Source of the DNA: Sphingopyxis sp. HIX
GTDB taxonomy: Bacteria > Pseudomonadota > Alphaproteobacteria > Sphingomonadales > Sphingomonadaceae
Reading direction: 5' to 3'
NCBI RefSeq assembly: GCF_001468285.1
Contig: NZ_LNSB01000017.1
Coordinates: 25,742 to 89,741 of the forward strand
DNA length: 64,000 nt
Each line of letters opens with the position of its first letter. Position 1 is the stretch's first letter. This document shows, piece by piece, positions 9,579 through 18,080 of this stretch. The notes under the pieces are model-generated. The model was not told where the DNA came from and did no database searches. It saw nothing but the letters and a program-made list of their open reading frames with translations. Made by a program: the position numbers and the translations under genes.

Positions 9579-10775
9579 TTGTCATCGAAATCGACGGGCC
9601 TGCGCCATTGGCGCCAGCGCTTCAATGCGCTGTTTCAGGACCATGAAATCTTCATCCGCACGCACGGTCACGTGCGATTCCTTCGTATCAGCGCCAAATG
9701 GCAGAAGCGCGTCGCGCTCATCGCCGCCGCGGTGCTGCTCGCCTGGGCGGGCGCGACGCTGGCGGTGCTGGTCAACCAGCTGCTGACCTCGGGCGAACGC
9801 GCCGCGGTCGCCGAGCAGCAGGCCGCCGCCGCCGCCGCCGAAGCGCGCATCGCCAAATATCGCGACAGCGTCGCCGAAACCGCAGCCGACCTCGCCGATC
9901 GCCAGGACCAGCTCGACGAATGGTCGAAGGTGCATTTCGGGGTCGAGGCCGATGCGGTCACCCCCGAAGAAGGCGCTGACGCGCCGAAGGCCGAACCCGC
10001 CGCGCTCGAAACCAGCGCGATCGACCCGAACCTGCCCCCCGAGGCGCAGGCGCTCGCGCGCATCGAAAAACGCCAGGAGGCCTTCGCGGGCCGCCTGCTC
10101 GCCGCGGTGAACGACCGCGCTACCAAGGCCGAGACGGCGGTCGCCGCGCTCGGGCTCGACCCCAAGGGCCTCGTCCGCAGCGCCGCGGCCGGCCGCGGCG
10201 GTCCCTTCATTCCGTACCGCGGCAAGATGGGCAAGGCGAAGGCCTTCGGCCCGTCCTTCGCCAAGCTGGAGGGCGCGCTGTTCCGCATGGAAGTGCTCGA
10301 ACGCACGCTCGTCGCGGTGCCCTCGGGCAACCCCGCCGACGTGATGATGATGTCGTCGGGCTTCGGCTATCGCAGCGATCCCTTCACCGGCGCCGGCGCG
10401 ATGCACGCCGGCCTCGACTTCCGCGGCCCGATCGGCACCCCGATCCTCGCCGCCGCGCCGGGCAAGATCGTCTTCGTCGGCCAGAAGTCGGGTTACGGCA
10501 ATGTCGTCGAGGTCGACCATGGTCAGGGGATCTTAACCCGCTATGCCCACTTGTCGGGGTTCACCACGCGGGTGGGAACGCAGGTCGCGGCCGGGGAACA
10601 GATCGCCAAAATGGGTTCGACCGGGCGCTCGACCGGCAGCCACCTGCATTTCGAAGTTCGTTTGAACGGCGTCGCGGTCAACCCCCGCCGTTTTCTGGAG
10701 GCCAAAGCCGATGTTCTCGAAGTCAAAGACGACGCCCGACAGCGAGTCGGTTCCGTCGCCAGTGCCGCCCGCTAA
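9579..10775 (+). CDS. M23 family metallopeptidase, membrane-anchored (398 aa)
   Basis: A likely peptidoglycan endopeptidase. It starts at a TTG (no in-frame ATG exists for a long way), has a short basic cytoplasmic part, one transmembrane helix near residues 45-66 (VALIAAAVLLAWAGATLAVL) and an Ala/Glu-rich coiled coil to about residue 120. The M23 (LytM) domain spans about 255-372, with zinc ligands in MHAGLDF (H275, D279) and HLHFEV. It overlaps the bactofilin gene by 65 bases in another frame. The pairing with a bactofilin is a known arrangement in which the scaffold positions the hydrolase to set cell shape. Confidence 0.9.
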   Translation: MSSKSTGLRHWRQRFNALFQDHEIFIRTHGHVRFLRISAKWQKRVALIAAAVLLAWAGATLAVLVNQLLTSGERAAVAEQQAAAAAAEARIAKYRDSVAETAADLADRQDQLDEWSKVHFGVEADAVTPEEGADAPKAEPAALETSAIDPNLPPEAQALARIEKRQEAFAGRLLAAVNDRATKAETAVAALGLDPKGLVRSAAAGRGGPFIPYRGKMGKAKAFGPSFAKLEGALFRMEVLERTLVAVPSGNPADVMMMSSGFGYRSDPFTGAGAMHAGLDFRGPIGTPILAAAPGKIVFVGQKSGYGNVVEVDHGQGILTRYAHLSGFTTRVGTQVAAGEQIAKMGSTGRSTGSHLHFEVRLNGVAVNPRRFLEAKADVLEVKDDARQRVGSVASAAR

Positions 10776-11178
10776 GATGGCGACCGGCGCGCGCCATACG
10801 ACCTTTTCGATCCTCGGATCGGACGTGGTCGTCACCGGCAATGTCTCCGCGACCGTCGACCTGCACGTCGACGGCAAGATCGAGGGCGACCTGAAATGCG
10901 CCAACCTCGTCCAAGGCGAGGCGAGCGAGATCAAGGGCGCGGTGGTCGCCGAGACCGCGAAGATCGCGGGCCTCGTCGACGGCTCGATCGAGGCGAAGAC
11001 GCTGATCGTCCACGCCACCGCGCGGATCACCGGCGACGTCGTCTACGAAACGATCACGATCGAGAATGGCGGCAAGATCGACGGCAAGCTGTCGCACCGC
11101 CGCCACGGCGCGGGCGTCGCCAAGGCCCCCCCGCCGCTCGAGGTGGTCGAGAATAAGTCGGCCTCGCTGGGCATCTGA
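10711..11178 (+). CDS. Bactofilin (polymer-forming cytoskeletal protein, 155 aa)
   Basis: Self-assembling beta-helical scaffold at the inner face of the membrane. After a disordered Ser/Pro N-terminus, residues 30-125 show the regular hexapeptide-like hydrophobic repeat of bactofilins (SILGSDVVVTGNVSA, VDGKIEGDLKCANL, GAVVAETAKIAGLVDGSI, GGKIDGKLSH). GGAGG about 10 bases upstream supports ATG 10711. The start lies inside the M23 gene, so the two are translationally linked. It converges on the diguanylate cyclase gene with a 15-bp gap. Confidence 0.92.
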   Translation: MFSKSKTTPDSESVPSPVPPAKMATGARHTTFSILGSDVVVTGNVSATVDLHVDGKIEGDLKCANLVQGEASEIKGAVVAETAKIAGLVDGSIEAKTLIVHATARITGDVVYETITIENGGKIDGKLSHRRHGAGVAKAPPPLEVVENKSASLGI

Positions 11179-11193
11179 CGCGGGCCGCCCGGC

Positions 11194-12957
11194 TCAGTTG
11201 GACAGCGCGCTCTCGCGGCTCGGGCCTTCGTCGCGCCGCGCCGCGGTACTGCTGCGCTGGATCGCCACGCAGTCGCGCCCGCCGCGCTTGGCATCGTAGA
11301 GCGCCTCGTCGGCGAGCCGGTAGAGCTGCTGGAAATCGCTCGCCGGGCGCACCTCGGCGACCCCGACGCTGGCGGTGACGATACGCTCGCCGATCGCGTC
11401 GCGATGGTCGCAGGCGGCGATGCCGCGCCGCACGCTTTCGGCGAAGCGCGCGAGCACCATGCCCTCCATGCCGACGGTGAGCAGCCCGAATTCCTCGCCG
11501 CCAAGCCGCGCCGCGGTGCACATCGGCCCCTCCCAGCGCGCGATCCGCCGCCCGATCTCGCAGAGCACCGCGTCGCCCGCGTCGTGGCCGTGGATGTCGT
11601 TGATCGATTTGAAGCGGTCGATGTCGACGAGCAGCAGCGCCGCGGGCAGGTCGTCGGCGCGCGCGCGTTCGAGCAAGGGCGTCACGCTGTCGACGAAGCC
11701 GCGGCGGTTGGGCAGCCCGGTCAACGGATCGCGCCGCGCGAGCTGCTGCGCCAGCGCCTCCGATTCGCGCGCGCTGTCGCGCTCGACGCGGAGCGTCGCG
11801 AGCCGCCTTGTCGCCGAGGCCGACAGCCACAGCGCCTGCCAGGTCGCCGCGGCGAGCACGAGCAATTTCGACCCGCCGCCCCACACGCTGTCGTCGACGT
11901 CGACGATATGGATGAAGGCGAGCACCGCCATCGGCAGGCACCAGGCCGCGAGGAAATCGCGCGCCTCGACCGACCCGCGGCGCCACGCCCAGCCGAGGCA
12001 GAGCGCCACCGCGATCAGGTCGGCGACGACGATCAGCCCCAGGACATTGCCCCAGGCGGCGAGGCTCTCGCTGCGGATGAGCGCGAGCGGGATGCCGATG
12101 ACGCCGACGATTGCCCCGAGCGACAGCGCACCACTGCGCAGCCAGCGCGGCACGACGCTACGCTCGATCGCCAGCACCGCGCTCGCGGTGGCGACGGCGA
12201 TGGCGAAACAGGCGAGCAGGGTCGCGAGCTGCGCCGACACCGTGCCCGCGAGGCCGGGAAAGAGCGCGAGATGCGCCTGCGACCAGAGCGCGCCCCAGAC
12301 GAGCATCGTCGCCGACCAGCCCGCCTGCCACGCGAGATATTGCCGCCGCACCGCGACCGCGAGCGACAGGCTGTAGATGCCGCTGACGAGCAGCAGGGTC
12401 AGCGCCGCGCCGACGCCCACCGCCATGCCGGTCGACTGCACCACCGCCTCGTCCTTGGGCAGCAGCCGCGCGCGGAACAGGCCATAACTCGCGAGCCGGT
12501 CGAAGCGCAAAGTCACGCCGGTGAGCTTCGCGCTGCGCTCGGGCGCCTCGAACAGGATCTGCCCGCCCGCGCGCCAGTGCGATCCAAAATCGCCCTGCCG
12601 CACCTGCTGCCAGCGCGTCTGCCCGTCGGCATAGGTGAAGGCGACCGCGAGCCGGTCGAAGCGCGTCTGGTGGACGAGCAGCGCGAGATCGCCGCGCGTG
12701 ATCGCCACCTTCGCCGGATCGGTGCGCAGCCACAGGCTGCCGCGATGATAGCCCTCGGGCGTGCCGGTGCAGGCATAGCGCAGCGCCGCCAGCCGGTCGT
12801 CGGGCACATCGGTCGCGCTCACCGCATGGCAGAGCCGGCCCTCGCCGTTCAGCGTCACCGCCTGCGCCGGCGCCGCCGCCAGACCGAGCAACAGCAACGC
12901 CAGGCCGAAAAACAGCCGGCCGCAGAGCTTCGCCAAGGGATCGCGCACGACGGTCAT
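11194..12957 (-). CDS. Diguanylate cyclase with 7TM sensor region (587 aa)
   Basis: Makes cyclic di-GMP from two GTP. ATG 12957 gives a signal-peptide-like start (FFGLALLLLGLAAAPAQA), a periplasmic 7TMR-DISM-like segment to about residue 180, then seven hydrophobic helices (about 185-390) and a C-terminal GGDEF domain with DIDRFKSINDIHGHDAGD and the active motif ARLGGEEFGLL near residue 488. The inhibitory I-site RxxD normally five residues before GGDEF reads GPMC here, so product feedback by the canonical site seems lost. The ligand of the periplasmic part is unknown. Confidence 0.88.
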   Translation of the reverse strand: MTVVRDPLAKLCGRLFFGLALLLLGLAAAPAQAVTLNGEGRLCHAVSATDVPDDRLAALRYACTGTPEGYHRGSLWLRTDPAKVAITRGDLALLVHQTRFDRLAVAFTYADGQTRWQQVRQGDFGSHWRAGGQILFEAPERSAKLTGVTLRFDRLASYGLFRARLLPKDEAVVQSTGMAVGVGAALTLLLVSGIYSLSLAVAVRRQYLAWQAGWSATMLVWGALWSQAHLALFPGLAGTVSAQLATLLACFAIAVATASAVLAIERSVVPRWLRSGALSLGAIVGVIGIPLALIRSESLAAWGNVLGLIVVADLIAVALCLGWAWRRGSVEARDFLAAWCLPMAVLAFIHIVDVDDSVWGGGSKLLVLAAATWQALWLSASATRRLATLRVERDSARESEALAQQLARRDPLTGLPNRRGFVDSVTPLLERARADDLPAALLLVDIDRFKSINDIHGHDAGDAVLCEIGRRIARWEGPMCTAARLGGEEFGLLTVGMEGMVLARFAESVRRGIAACDHRDAIGERIVTASVGVAEVRPASDFQQLYRLADEALYDAKRGGRDCVAIQRSSTAARRDEGPSRESALSN

Positions 12958-13019
12958 GCCCCGGCTATCGCAGCAATAGGTTGGAAAATCTTTACCATGA
13001 TCGCGCGCGCTTTTCGGTC

Positions 13020-13313
13020 TCACCGGCGGCCGACGCGCATCGCGACGCGCACCCGATCGCCGAGCCCGACGCCTTCGGCCTTCTGCACCGCGACCTTGAC
13101 CGGCAGCAGATAGGTGCCGTCGCGCGGGAAGAGCGAGGTCGCGAATTCGGTCGAACCGATCGTCGCGATCACCGGCACCACGCCCCAGCCATAGCTTTCG
13201 GAGAGCGCGGCGTAGCGGATCTCGCCGACATGGTCGTCGGGCACGGGCGCGAAGAGGAAAGGCGCGGGGCCGCGCCATTCGACGATCGCCGTGTCGAAGA
13301 CGATCTCCGCCAT
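13020..13313 (-). CDS. DUF1905 domain protein (97 aa)
   Basis: Small soluble beta-rich protein matching the DUF1905 pattern (FDTAIVEWRGPAPFLFAPVP ... GWGVVPVIATIG ... LPVKVAVQKAEGV). Function unknown in the family. Its ATG overlaps the stop of the ComM-like gene by one base (TGATG), so it is translated by coupling and belongs to the same transcript. A longer open frame covering it to 13787 is only an antisense-like artefact of GC-rich coding sequence. Confidence 0.75.
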   Translation of the reverse strand: MAEIVFDTAIVEWRGPAPFLFAPVPDDHVGEIRYAALSESYGWGVVPVIATIGSTEFATSLFPRDGTYLLPVKVAVQKAEGVGLGDRVRVAMRVGRR

Positions 13314-14821
13314 CAGCTGCGCGGCGCCTGCCGCCGATAGCTCAAAGCCTCGGCGACATGGATGCGCCCGACGCTGTCCACCCCCGCGAGGTCGGCGATG
13401 GTGCGCGCGACCCGCAGAATGCGCGTGTAGCCGCGCGCCGACAGCCGCATCGCCTCGGCCGCCTGCGCGAGCAGTTTCCGCCCCGGCTCGTCGGGGGTCG
13501 CGACCGCCTCGAGCAGCTCGCCGTCGATCTCGGCATTGGTGCGCGCCTTGTGCCCCGCATAGCGCAAGGTCTGGACTTCGCGCGCGCCCGCGACGCGCGC
13601 GGCGACTTCGGCGCTGCCCTCGGCGGGAGGCGGCAGGACGAGGTCGGCGGCGCGCACCGCCTCGACCTCGACGTGCAGGTCGATGCGGTCCAGCAAGGGC
13701 CCCGAGAGCTTCGCCTGATAGTCGGCGGCGCAGCGCGGCGCGCGGCTGCACGCGAGTGCGGGGTCGCCGAGATGGCCGCAGCGGCACGGATTCATCGCCG
13801 CGACGAGCTGGACGCGCGCGGGAAAGGTGACATGCGCATTGGCGCGCGCGACGCTGACCTCGCCGGTCTCGAGCGGCTGGCGCAGCGAATCGAGCACCGC
13901 GCGCTGGAACTCGGGCAATTCGTCGAGGAACAGCACGCCGAGATGCGCGAGGCTGACCTCGCCCGGCCGCACGCGCAGCCCGCCGCCGACGAGCGCGGGC
14001 ATCGACGCCGAATGATGCGGGCTACGGAAGGGCCGCGCGCGGACGAGCCGCCCGCCCTCGAGCGTGCCCGCGACCGAGGCGATCATCGACACTTCGAGCG
14101 CCTCGGCGGGGGTGAGGTCGGGGAGGATGCCCGGCATGCACGCCGCCATCAGCGACTTGCCCGCGCCCGGCGGGCCGGACATCATCAGATTATGCGCCCC
14201 CGCCGCAGCGATTTCGAGCGCGCGCTTGGCGGTCTCCTGCCCCTTGACCTGCGCGAGGTCGGCGCCGCGGACGGGCGCTTCGACCTCGCCGGGTACCGGC
14301 GCGGCGAGCAGGGCGCTGCCGCGGAAATGGTTGAGCAGCGACAGGAGATCGGGCGCGCCGAGCACCTCGACCTGCCCCGCCCACGCCGCCTCGGGCCCCT
14401 GCGCCGCGGGGCAGACGAGCCCGCGCTCGACGCTCGCGGCGTGGATCGCGGCGAGCAGCACCCCGGGCGAGGAAGCGACGCGGCCGTCGAGCCCGAGTTC
14501 GCCGACCACGACGTACGACGCCAGCGTCTCGGGATCGATCACCCCCATCGCGCCCAGCAGCGCGAGCGCGATCGGCAGGTCGTAGTGCGAGCCTTCCTTG
14601 GGCAGGTCGGCGGGCGAGAGGTTGACCGTGATGACCTTGGGCGGCAGCGACAGCCCGATCGCCGCGATCGCGGCGCGCACGCGCTCGCGGCTTTCGCCGA
14701 CCGCCTTGTCGGGCAGCCCGACAACGACGAAGCGCGGCATGCCGGGCGTGATCTGGCACTGCACCTCGACCCCGCGCGCGTCGATGCCGAGATAGGCGAC
14801 GGTGGAAACGATCGCGACCAT
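13313..14821 (-). CDS. comM: YifB/ComM-family Mg-chelatase-like AAA+ ATPase (502 aa)
   Basis: Homolog of ComM, a hexameric helicase that extends branch migration during natural transformation. The N-terminal ChlI-type domain (GIDARGVEVQCQITPGMPRF, VNLSPADLPKEGSHYDLPIA) is followed by an AAA+ core with Walker A GPPGAGKS near residue 220, Walker B VLFLDELPEF, and the cysteine-bearing MNPCRCGHLGD motif, ending in the conserved ARGYTRILRVARTIADL region. Length is normal. ATG 14821 starts the canonical MVAIVSTVAYLGI. It leads a two-gene transcript with the DUF1905 protein. Confidence 0.93.
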   Translation of the reverse strand: MVAIVSTVAYLGIDARGVEVQCQITPGMPRFVVVGLPDKAVGESRERVRAAIAAIGLSLPPKVITVNLSPADLPKEGSHYDLPIALALLGAMGVIDPETLASYVVVGELGLDGRVASSPGVLLAAIHAASVERGLVCPAAQGPEAAWAGQVEVLGAPDLLSLLNHFRGSALLAAPVPGEVEAPVRGADLAQVKGQETAKRALEIAAAGAHNLMMSGPPGAGKSLMAACMPGILPDLTPAEALEVSMIASVAGTLEGGRLVRARPFRSPHHSASMPALVGGGLRVRPGEVSLAHLGVLFLDELPEFQRAVLDSLRQPLETGEVSVARANAHVTFPARVQLVAAMNPCRCGHLGDPALACSRAPRCAADYQAKLSGPLLDRIDLHVEVEAVRAADLVLPPPAEGSAEVAARVAGAREVQTLRYAGHKARTNAEIDGELLEAVATPDEPGRKLLAQAAEAMRLSARGYTRILRVARTIADLAGVDSVGRIHVAEALSYRRQAPRS

Positions 14822-15187
14822 AGACCCCCCGGCGGGCCCGGCCGTCGACCGATGTGCCCGCTTTGTTCCCCGCGCCCTTTTACGCCAAGCGGCGGGAAGG
14901 TCGAGTCTTTTTCGAGGATTGCATCGATAGCGGATGGATCGGTGGATCGGGGGTGGGGAGCGGACCATCTTAATCCTCCCTATCGCGCAGCGATGGGGAG
15001 GGGGACCATGCGAAGCATGGTGGAGGGGTGGTAGCCTGAAAGCCGACGTCAAGGCCTCGACCCCTCCACCACCCTGCGGGTGGTCCCCCTCCCCACGGCT
15101 TCGCCGCAGGGAGGATTAAGCGCGTCCGTTCGCCGCCCCCAAAAACCCCCACCCCAGCTTGCATTTCCTGCACCCCCGATTTCGCAT
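14822..15187. other. Intergenic stretch upstream of comM and tetR
   Basis: No convincing gene is present. It carries the comM upstream region and the large inverted-repeat element at 14970-15119 (separate entry). The open frames crossing it are repeat-derived. Confidence 0.6.
14970..15119. repeat. Long inverted-repeat element B1 with TTAATCCTCCC ends
   Basis: Two imperfect arms of about 60 bases (14970-15029 and 15060-15119) face each other across a 30-base spacer. Each arm also folds on itself: CGCGCAGCG-GGGGAGG on the left, ACGGCTTCGCCG on the right. The left hairpin recurs alone at 49928-49959. The element lies between two divergent genes. Confidence 0.75.
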
Positions 15188-15217
15188 TTGACAACATACC
15201 GACTGGTCGGTATGTTG
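15188..15217 (+). promoter_or_regulatory. Promoter of tetR with embedded 26-bp palindromic operator
   Basis: A perfect TTGACA (15188-15193) is followed after 17 bases by TATGTT (15211-15216). A palindrome with perfect 12-bp arms, CAACATACCGAC / GTCGGTATGTTG, around a TG centre occupies 15192-15217, so it overlaps the -35 edge, fills the spacer and covers the -10. Its position and symmetry are those of an autoregulatory TetR-family operator. Transcription would begin near 15223, at or next to the ATG at 15224. Confidence 0.8.
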
Positions 15218-15223
15218 ATTCGC

Positions 15224-15874
15224 ATGACGACGAAACCCACCCCTCCCGTTCCGCTGCCGATGGGCCGCCCGGCCCGCGGCAATGCGCGTGCCAAGCTGAT
15301 CGCCGCGGCGCACAGCACAGTGCGGCGGCAGGGCTATGCCGCGACCAGCGTCGACGAGATCTGCGCCGCCGCGGGCGTGACGAAAGGGGCTTTCTTCCAC
15401 CATTTCGCGTCGAAGGAAGCGCTGGCGGTCGCGGCGGCCGAGGGCTGGACCGAGCGCGCGCGGCCGATGTTCGAGCTGGCGCCGCACAACCGGCTGGACG
15501 ACCCGCTGGGCCGGCTGCTCGGCCATATCGATTTCCGCCTGGCGATGCTCGACGGGCCGACCGAGGATTATACCTGCTTCGTCGGCACGATGGTGCAGGA
15601 GGCCTATGCGACGAGCGACCGCATCCGCGCCGCGTGCGAGGCGAGCATCAACGCCTATTGCCAGGCGCTGGCGCCCGACATCCAGGCCGCGATCGACCTG
15701 TACGGCACGCCCGAGGACATCAGTGCGATCGGCCTCGCGCAGCATGTCCAGTCGGTGCTGCAGGGCGCCTTCGTCCTGGCGAAAACCACGAACGATCCGG
15801 CGATTGCGCGCGGCACCGTCACCCATCTGAAGCGTTATGTCCGGATGCTGTTCGGGCGCGGAGGCGCGGCTTGA
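15224..15874 (+). CDS. TetR/AcrR family transcriptional regulator (216 aa)
   Basis: Predicted repressor. The N-terminal helix-turn-helix is clear (ARAKLIAAAHSTVRRQGYAA, TSVDEICAAAGVTKGAFFHHF, SKEALAVAA, residues about 22-75), followed by an alpha-helical ligand-binding domain. ATG 15224 is preferred to the ATG at 15212, which lies inside the operator and the -10 box; with the start at 15224 the mRNA would be leaderless. It is first in a run of 16 same-strand genes reaching 24500 with no gap above 72 bp, so it probably controls them. The inducer is unknown; the gene content suggests an electrophile. Confidence 0.9.
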   Translation: MTTKPTPPVPLPMGRPARGNARAKLIAAAHSTVRRQGYAATSVDEICAAAGVTKGAFFHHFASKEALAVAAAEGWTERARPMFELAPHNRLDDPLGRLLGHIDFRLAMLDGPTEDYTCFVGTMVQEAYATSDRIRAACEASINAYCQALAPDIQAAIDLYGTPEDISAIGLAQHVQSVLQGAFVLAKTTNDPAIARGTVTHLKRYVRMLFGRGGAA

Positions 15875-15946
15875 TGCGACAGGTAATTGCGGCCGCGCGC
15901 CGCCAACGCTGACTAACAAACCCCCACCCCCCGAAGGAGAGAGTAG

Positions 15947-16384
15947 ATGCCCCAGATGATTTTCGTGAACCTGCCGGTGACCGACCTTCCCAGGTCGAAA
16001 GCCTTTTACGAGGCGGTCGGCGCGGTCAACAACCCGGCCTTCACCGACGAGACCGCCGCCTGCATGGTGGTGACCGAAGGGTCGATCCACGTCATGCTGC
16101 TGACGCATGAAAAATGGGCGACCTTCACCTCGAAGGCGATCCCCGACGCGCACACGACGGCGCAGGTCCTGCTCTGCGTCTCGGCCGACAGCCGCGCCGA
16201 CGTCGATGCGCAGGTCGACAAGGCGGTCGCCGCGGGCGGCAAGGCCGACCCGACCCCGACCCAGGAATATGGCGACTTCATGTACGGCCGCAGCTTCGAG
16301 GATCCCGACGGCCATATCTGGGAAGTGATGTGGATGGACCCGACCGCCATCCCCGCCGGCGAACCCGCCGAAGCCGCGGCCTGA
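15947..16384 (+). CDS. VOC (glyoxalase/bleomycin-resistance) family protein (145 aa)
   Basis: One VOC-fold domain pair in a single chain: IFVNLPVTDLPRSKAFYEAV at the N-terminus and GRSFEDPDGHIWEVMWMDP at the C-terminus, the latter supplying the usual metal-binding histidine and glutamate positions. AAGGAGAG lies 6-8 bases before ATG 15947. Proteins of this type resemble lactoylglutathione lyases, but the reaction cannot be told from sequence. It is second in the tetR-led cluster. Confidence 0.85.
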   Translation: MPQMIFVNLPVTDLPRSKAFYEAVGAVNNPAFTDETAACMVVTEGSIHVMLLTHEKWATFTSKAIPDAHTTAQVLLCVSADSRADVDAQVDKAVAAGGKADPTPTQEYGDFMYGRSFEDPDGHIWEVMWMDPTAIPAGEPAEAAA

Positions 16385-16412
16385 GCCAGCGTTGGGCGCG
16401 AGGAGGAAGAGC

Positions 16413-16829
16413 ATGACCGACGCAGTCCCCACCAAGGGTCAGACGATCGCCGGCCGCATCCTGAGCGGATTGGTGATCCTCTTCCTCCTCTTCGACGCGG
16501 GGCTCAAGCTCGCGTCGCCCGCGACCGCGATCAAATATAGCCCGCCGGGGCTCGGCTGGCCGCTCGAGACCGGCACCATGTATCTGCTGGGCACGCTGCT
16601 GCTGATCCCGACCCTGCTCCATATCTGGCGCCCGACCGCGATCCTCGGCGCGATCCTGATCACCGGCTATCTCGGCGGCGCGATCGCGACGCATGTCCGC
16701 ATCGGCAGCCCGCTGTTCAGCCACAGCCTGTTCGGGGTCTATCTCGGCCTGATGCTGTGGGGCGGACTGTGGCTCCGCGATCCGCGCGTCCGCGCGCTGA
16801 TCCCCTTTTCGAAGGGAGCCGCGGCATGA
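16413..16829 (+). CDS. DoxX-like small membrane protein (138 aa)
   Basis: Four hydrophobic segments (ILSGLVILFLLFDAGLKL, GTMYLLGTLLLIPTLLH, TAILGAILITGYLGGAIATH, LFGVYLGLMLWGGLWLRD) and the DoxX-type layout with a conserved GAILITGYLGGAIATHVR. DoxX-like proteins are linked to thiol and redox stress in some bacteria. GAGGAGGAAGAG precedes ATG 16413; the open frame from 16392 lacks a ribosome site. Its stop overlaps the next start (ATGA). Confidence 0.82.
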   Translation: MTDAVPTKGQTIAGRILSGLVILFLLFDAGLKLASPATAIKYSPPGLGWPLETGTMYLLGTLLLIPTLLHIWRPTAILGAILITGYLGGAIATHVRIGSPLFSHSLFGVYLGLMLWGGLWLRDPRVRALIPFSKGAAA

Positions 16830-17044
16830 GTTTCCAGGCCTATATGGACAATGTCGAGGCCAAGACCGGCCAGTCGCCCGACGCGCTGAAAGCCATCGCG
16901 ATCGAAAAGGGCCTCGCCGACGACCAGGGGCTCGCCCCCGGGGTCAAGGCCGGCGCGATCATCGACTGGCTGAAGGCGGATTACGACCTCGGCCACGGCC
17001 ACGCGATGTCGATCGTCGCCTATCTCAAAGGCAAGCGGAGCTAG
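16826..17044 (+). CDS. DUF4287 domain protein (72 aa)
   Basis: Small soluble protein with the DUF4287 pattern: SFQAYMDNVEAKTGQSPDAL at the start and DYDLGHGHAMSIVAYLKG at the end. It starts inside the stop of the DoxX gene (ATGA overlap), so it is translated by coupling. Family function unknown; members often sit beside DoxX-, VOC- or DUF1428-type genes, as here. Confidence 0.8.
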   Translation: MSFQAYMDNVEAKTGQSPDALKAIAIEKGLADDQGLAPGVKAGAIIDWLKADYDLGHGHAMSIVAYLKGKRS

Positions 17045-17074
17045 ACTCCGTCAACAACTCAAGAGGATCGTCCC

Positions 17075-18043
17075 ATGACAGCTTTCCCCTCGCTGCCCCT
17101 TTTCCGCCGCCGCACCCCGGCCATCGCCCGGGCCCTGCTGGCCACCGCGACCTTGCTGGCGGCCACCCCCGCGGCGCTGCATGCTCAGACGCCGGCTCCG
17201 GCCGCGGTCTCGGCGGCCGCCAAGACCGGCTATGCCGAAGTCGACGGCGCGCGCATCTATTATCAGGTCCATGGCGACCTGGCCTCGGGCCGTACCCCGC
17301 TGCTCGTGCTGCACGGCGCGTTCATGTCGGGCGATGCGATGGCGCCGCTGATCGCGCCGCTAGCGGCGACGCGGCCGGTGATCGCGATCGATTCGCGCGG
17401 CCACGGCCGCACCGGCGATGCGCCGGGCGGCCTCAGCTATGACCAGATGGCGCACGACGCGGCGGGCGTCCTTGCGGCGCTGAAGGTCGAGAAGGCCGAT
17501 GTGCTCGGTTATTCGATGGGCGCCGCGACCGCGCTGCGCCTCGCGATGCTCCACCCCGAAAGGACCGGCAAGCAGGTCATCATCTCGGGCGCCTACCGGC
17601 TCGACGGCATGCCGCCCGAACTGATCAAGAGCATCGCAAGCCTGACCCCCGAAATCTTCGCGGGCTCGCCGATCGAGAGCGGGTACAAGGCGCTGTCGCC
17701 GACGCCCGACGCCTTTCCGGTGCTGGTGAACGAGATCAAGGCGCTCGATGCCACCGATTTCGCCTGGTCCGAGGACGGGATCCGCGCGATCGGGGGCAAG
17801 ACGATGGTCATCGCCGGCGACAATGACGGCACCACGCTGGAACATACGATCGCGCTGTTCAAATTGCGCGGCGGTTACGACCTGCCGACCATCTTGCAGG
17901 GCTTCATGACCGAAGGGCCCAAGGCGCGGCTCGCGATCCTGCCCGCGACCTCGCACATCGGCATCATGGCCGAGGCGCCCGCGATCGCCGCGATGGCGAC
18001 CGCCTTCCTCGACGACAAGGCGCCGCCGCCGCCCGCCTTCTGA
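17075..18043 (+). CDS. Exported alpha/beta hydrolase (322 aa)
   Basis: Serine hydrolase with a signal peptide (RALLATATLLAATPAALHAQ). The fold is marked by LLVLHGAFMSGDAM (oxyanion region), AIDSRGHGRTGD, the nucleophile elbow GYSMGA (Ser near 147) and a C-terminal catalytic histidine in PATSHIGI near 294. AAGAGG lies 9 bases before ATG 17075. It is the only clearly exported member of the cluster. The substrate is unknown; esterase or lactonase activity is possible. Confidence 0.85.
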   Translation: MTAFPSLPLFRRRTPAIARALLATATLLAATPAALHAQTPAPAAVSAAAKTGYAEVDGARIYYQVHGDLASGRTPLLVLHGAFMSGDAMAPLIAPLAATRPVIAIDSRGHGRTGDAPGGLSYDQMAHDAAGVLAALKVEKADVLGYSMGAATALRLAMLHPERTGKQVIISGAYRLDGMPPELIKSIASLTPEIFAGSPIESGYKALSPTPDAFPVLVNEIKALDATDFAWSEDGIRAIGGKTMVIAGDNDGTTLEHTIALFKLRGGYDLPTILQGFMTEGPKARLAILPATSHIGIMAEAPAIAAMATAFLDDKAPPPPAF

Positions 18044-18080
18044 CCCCACCCGCCAAACGACGCGATCAAAGGAGAGGATC

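Noticed and set aside
13020..13787. 255-codon frame containing the DUF1905 protein
   Set aside because: Only the last 97 residues are protein-like; the first part is out-of-frame ComM sequence.
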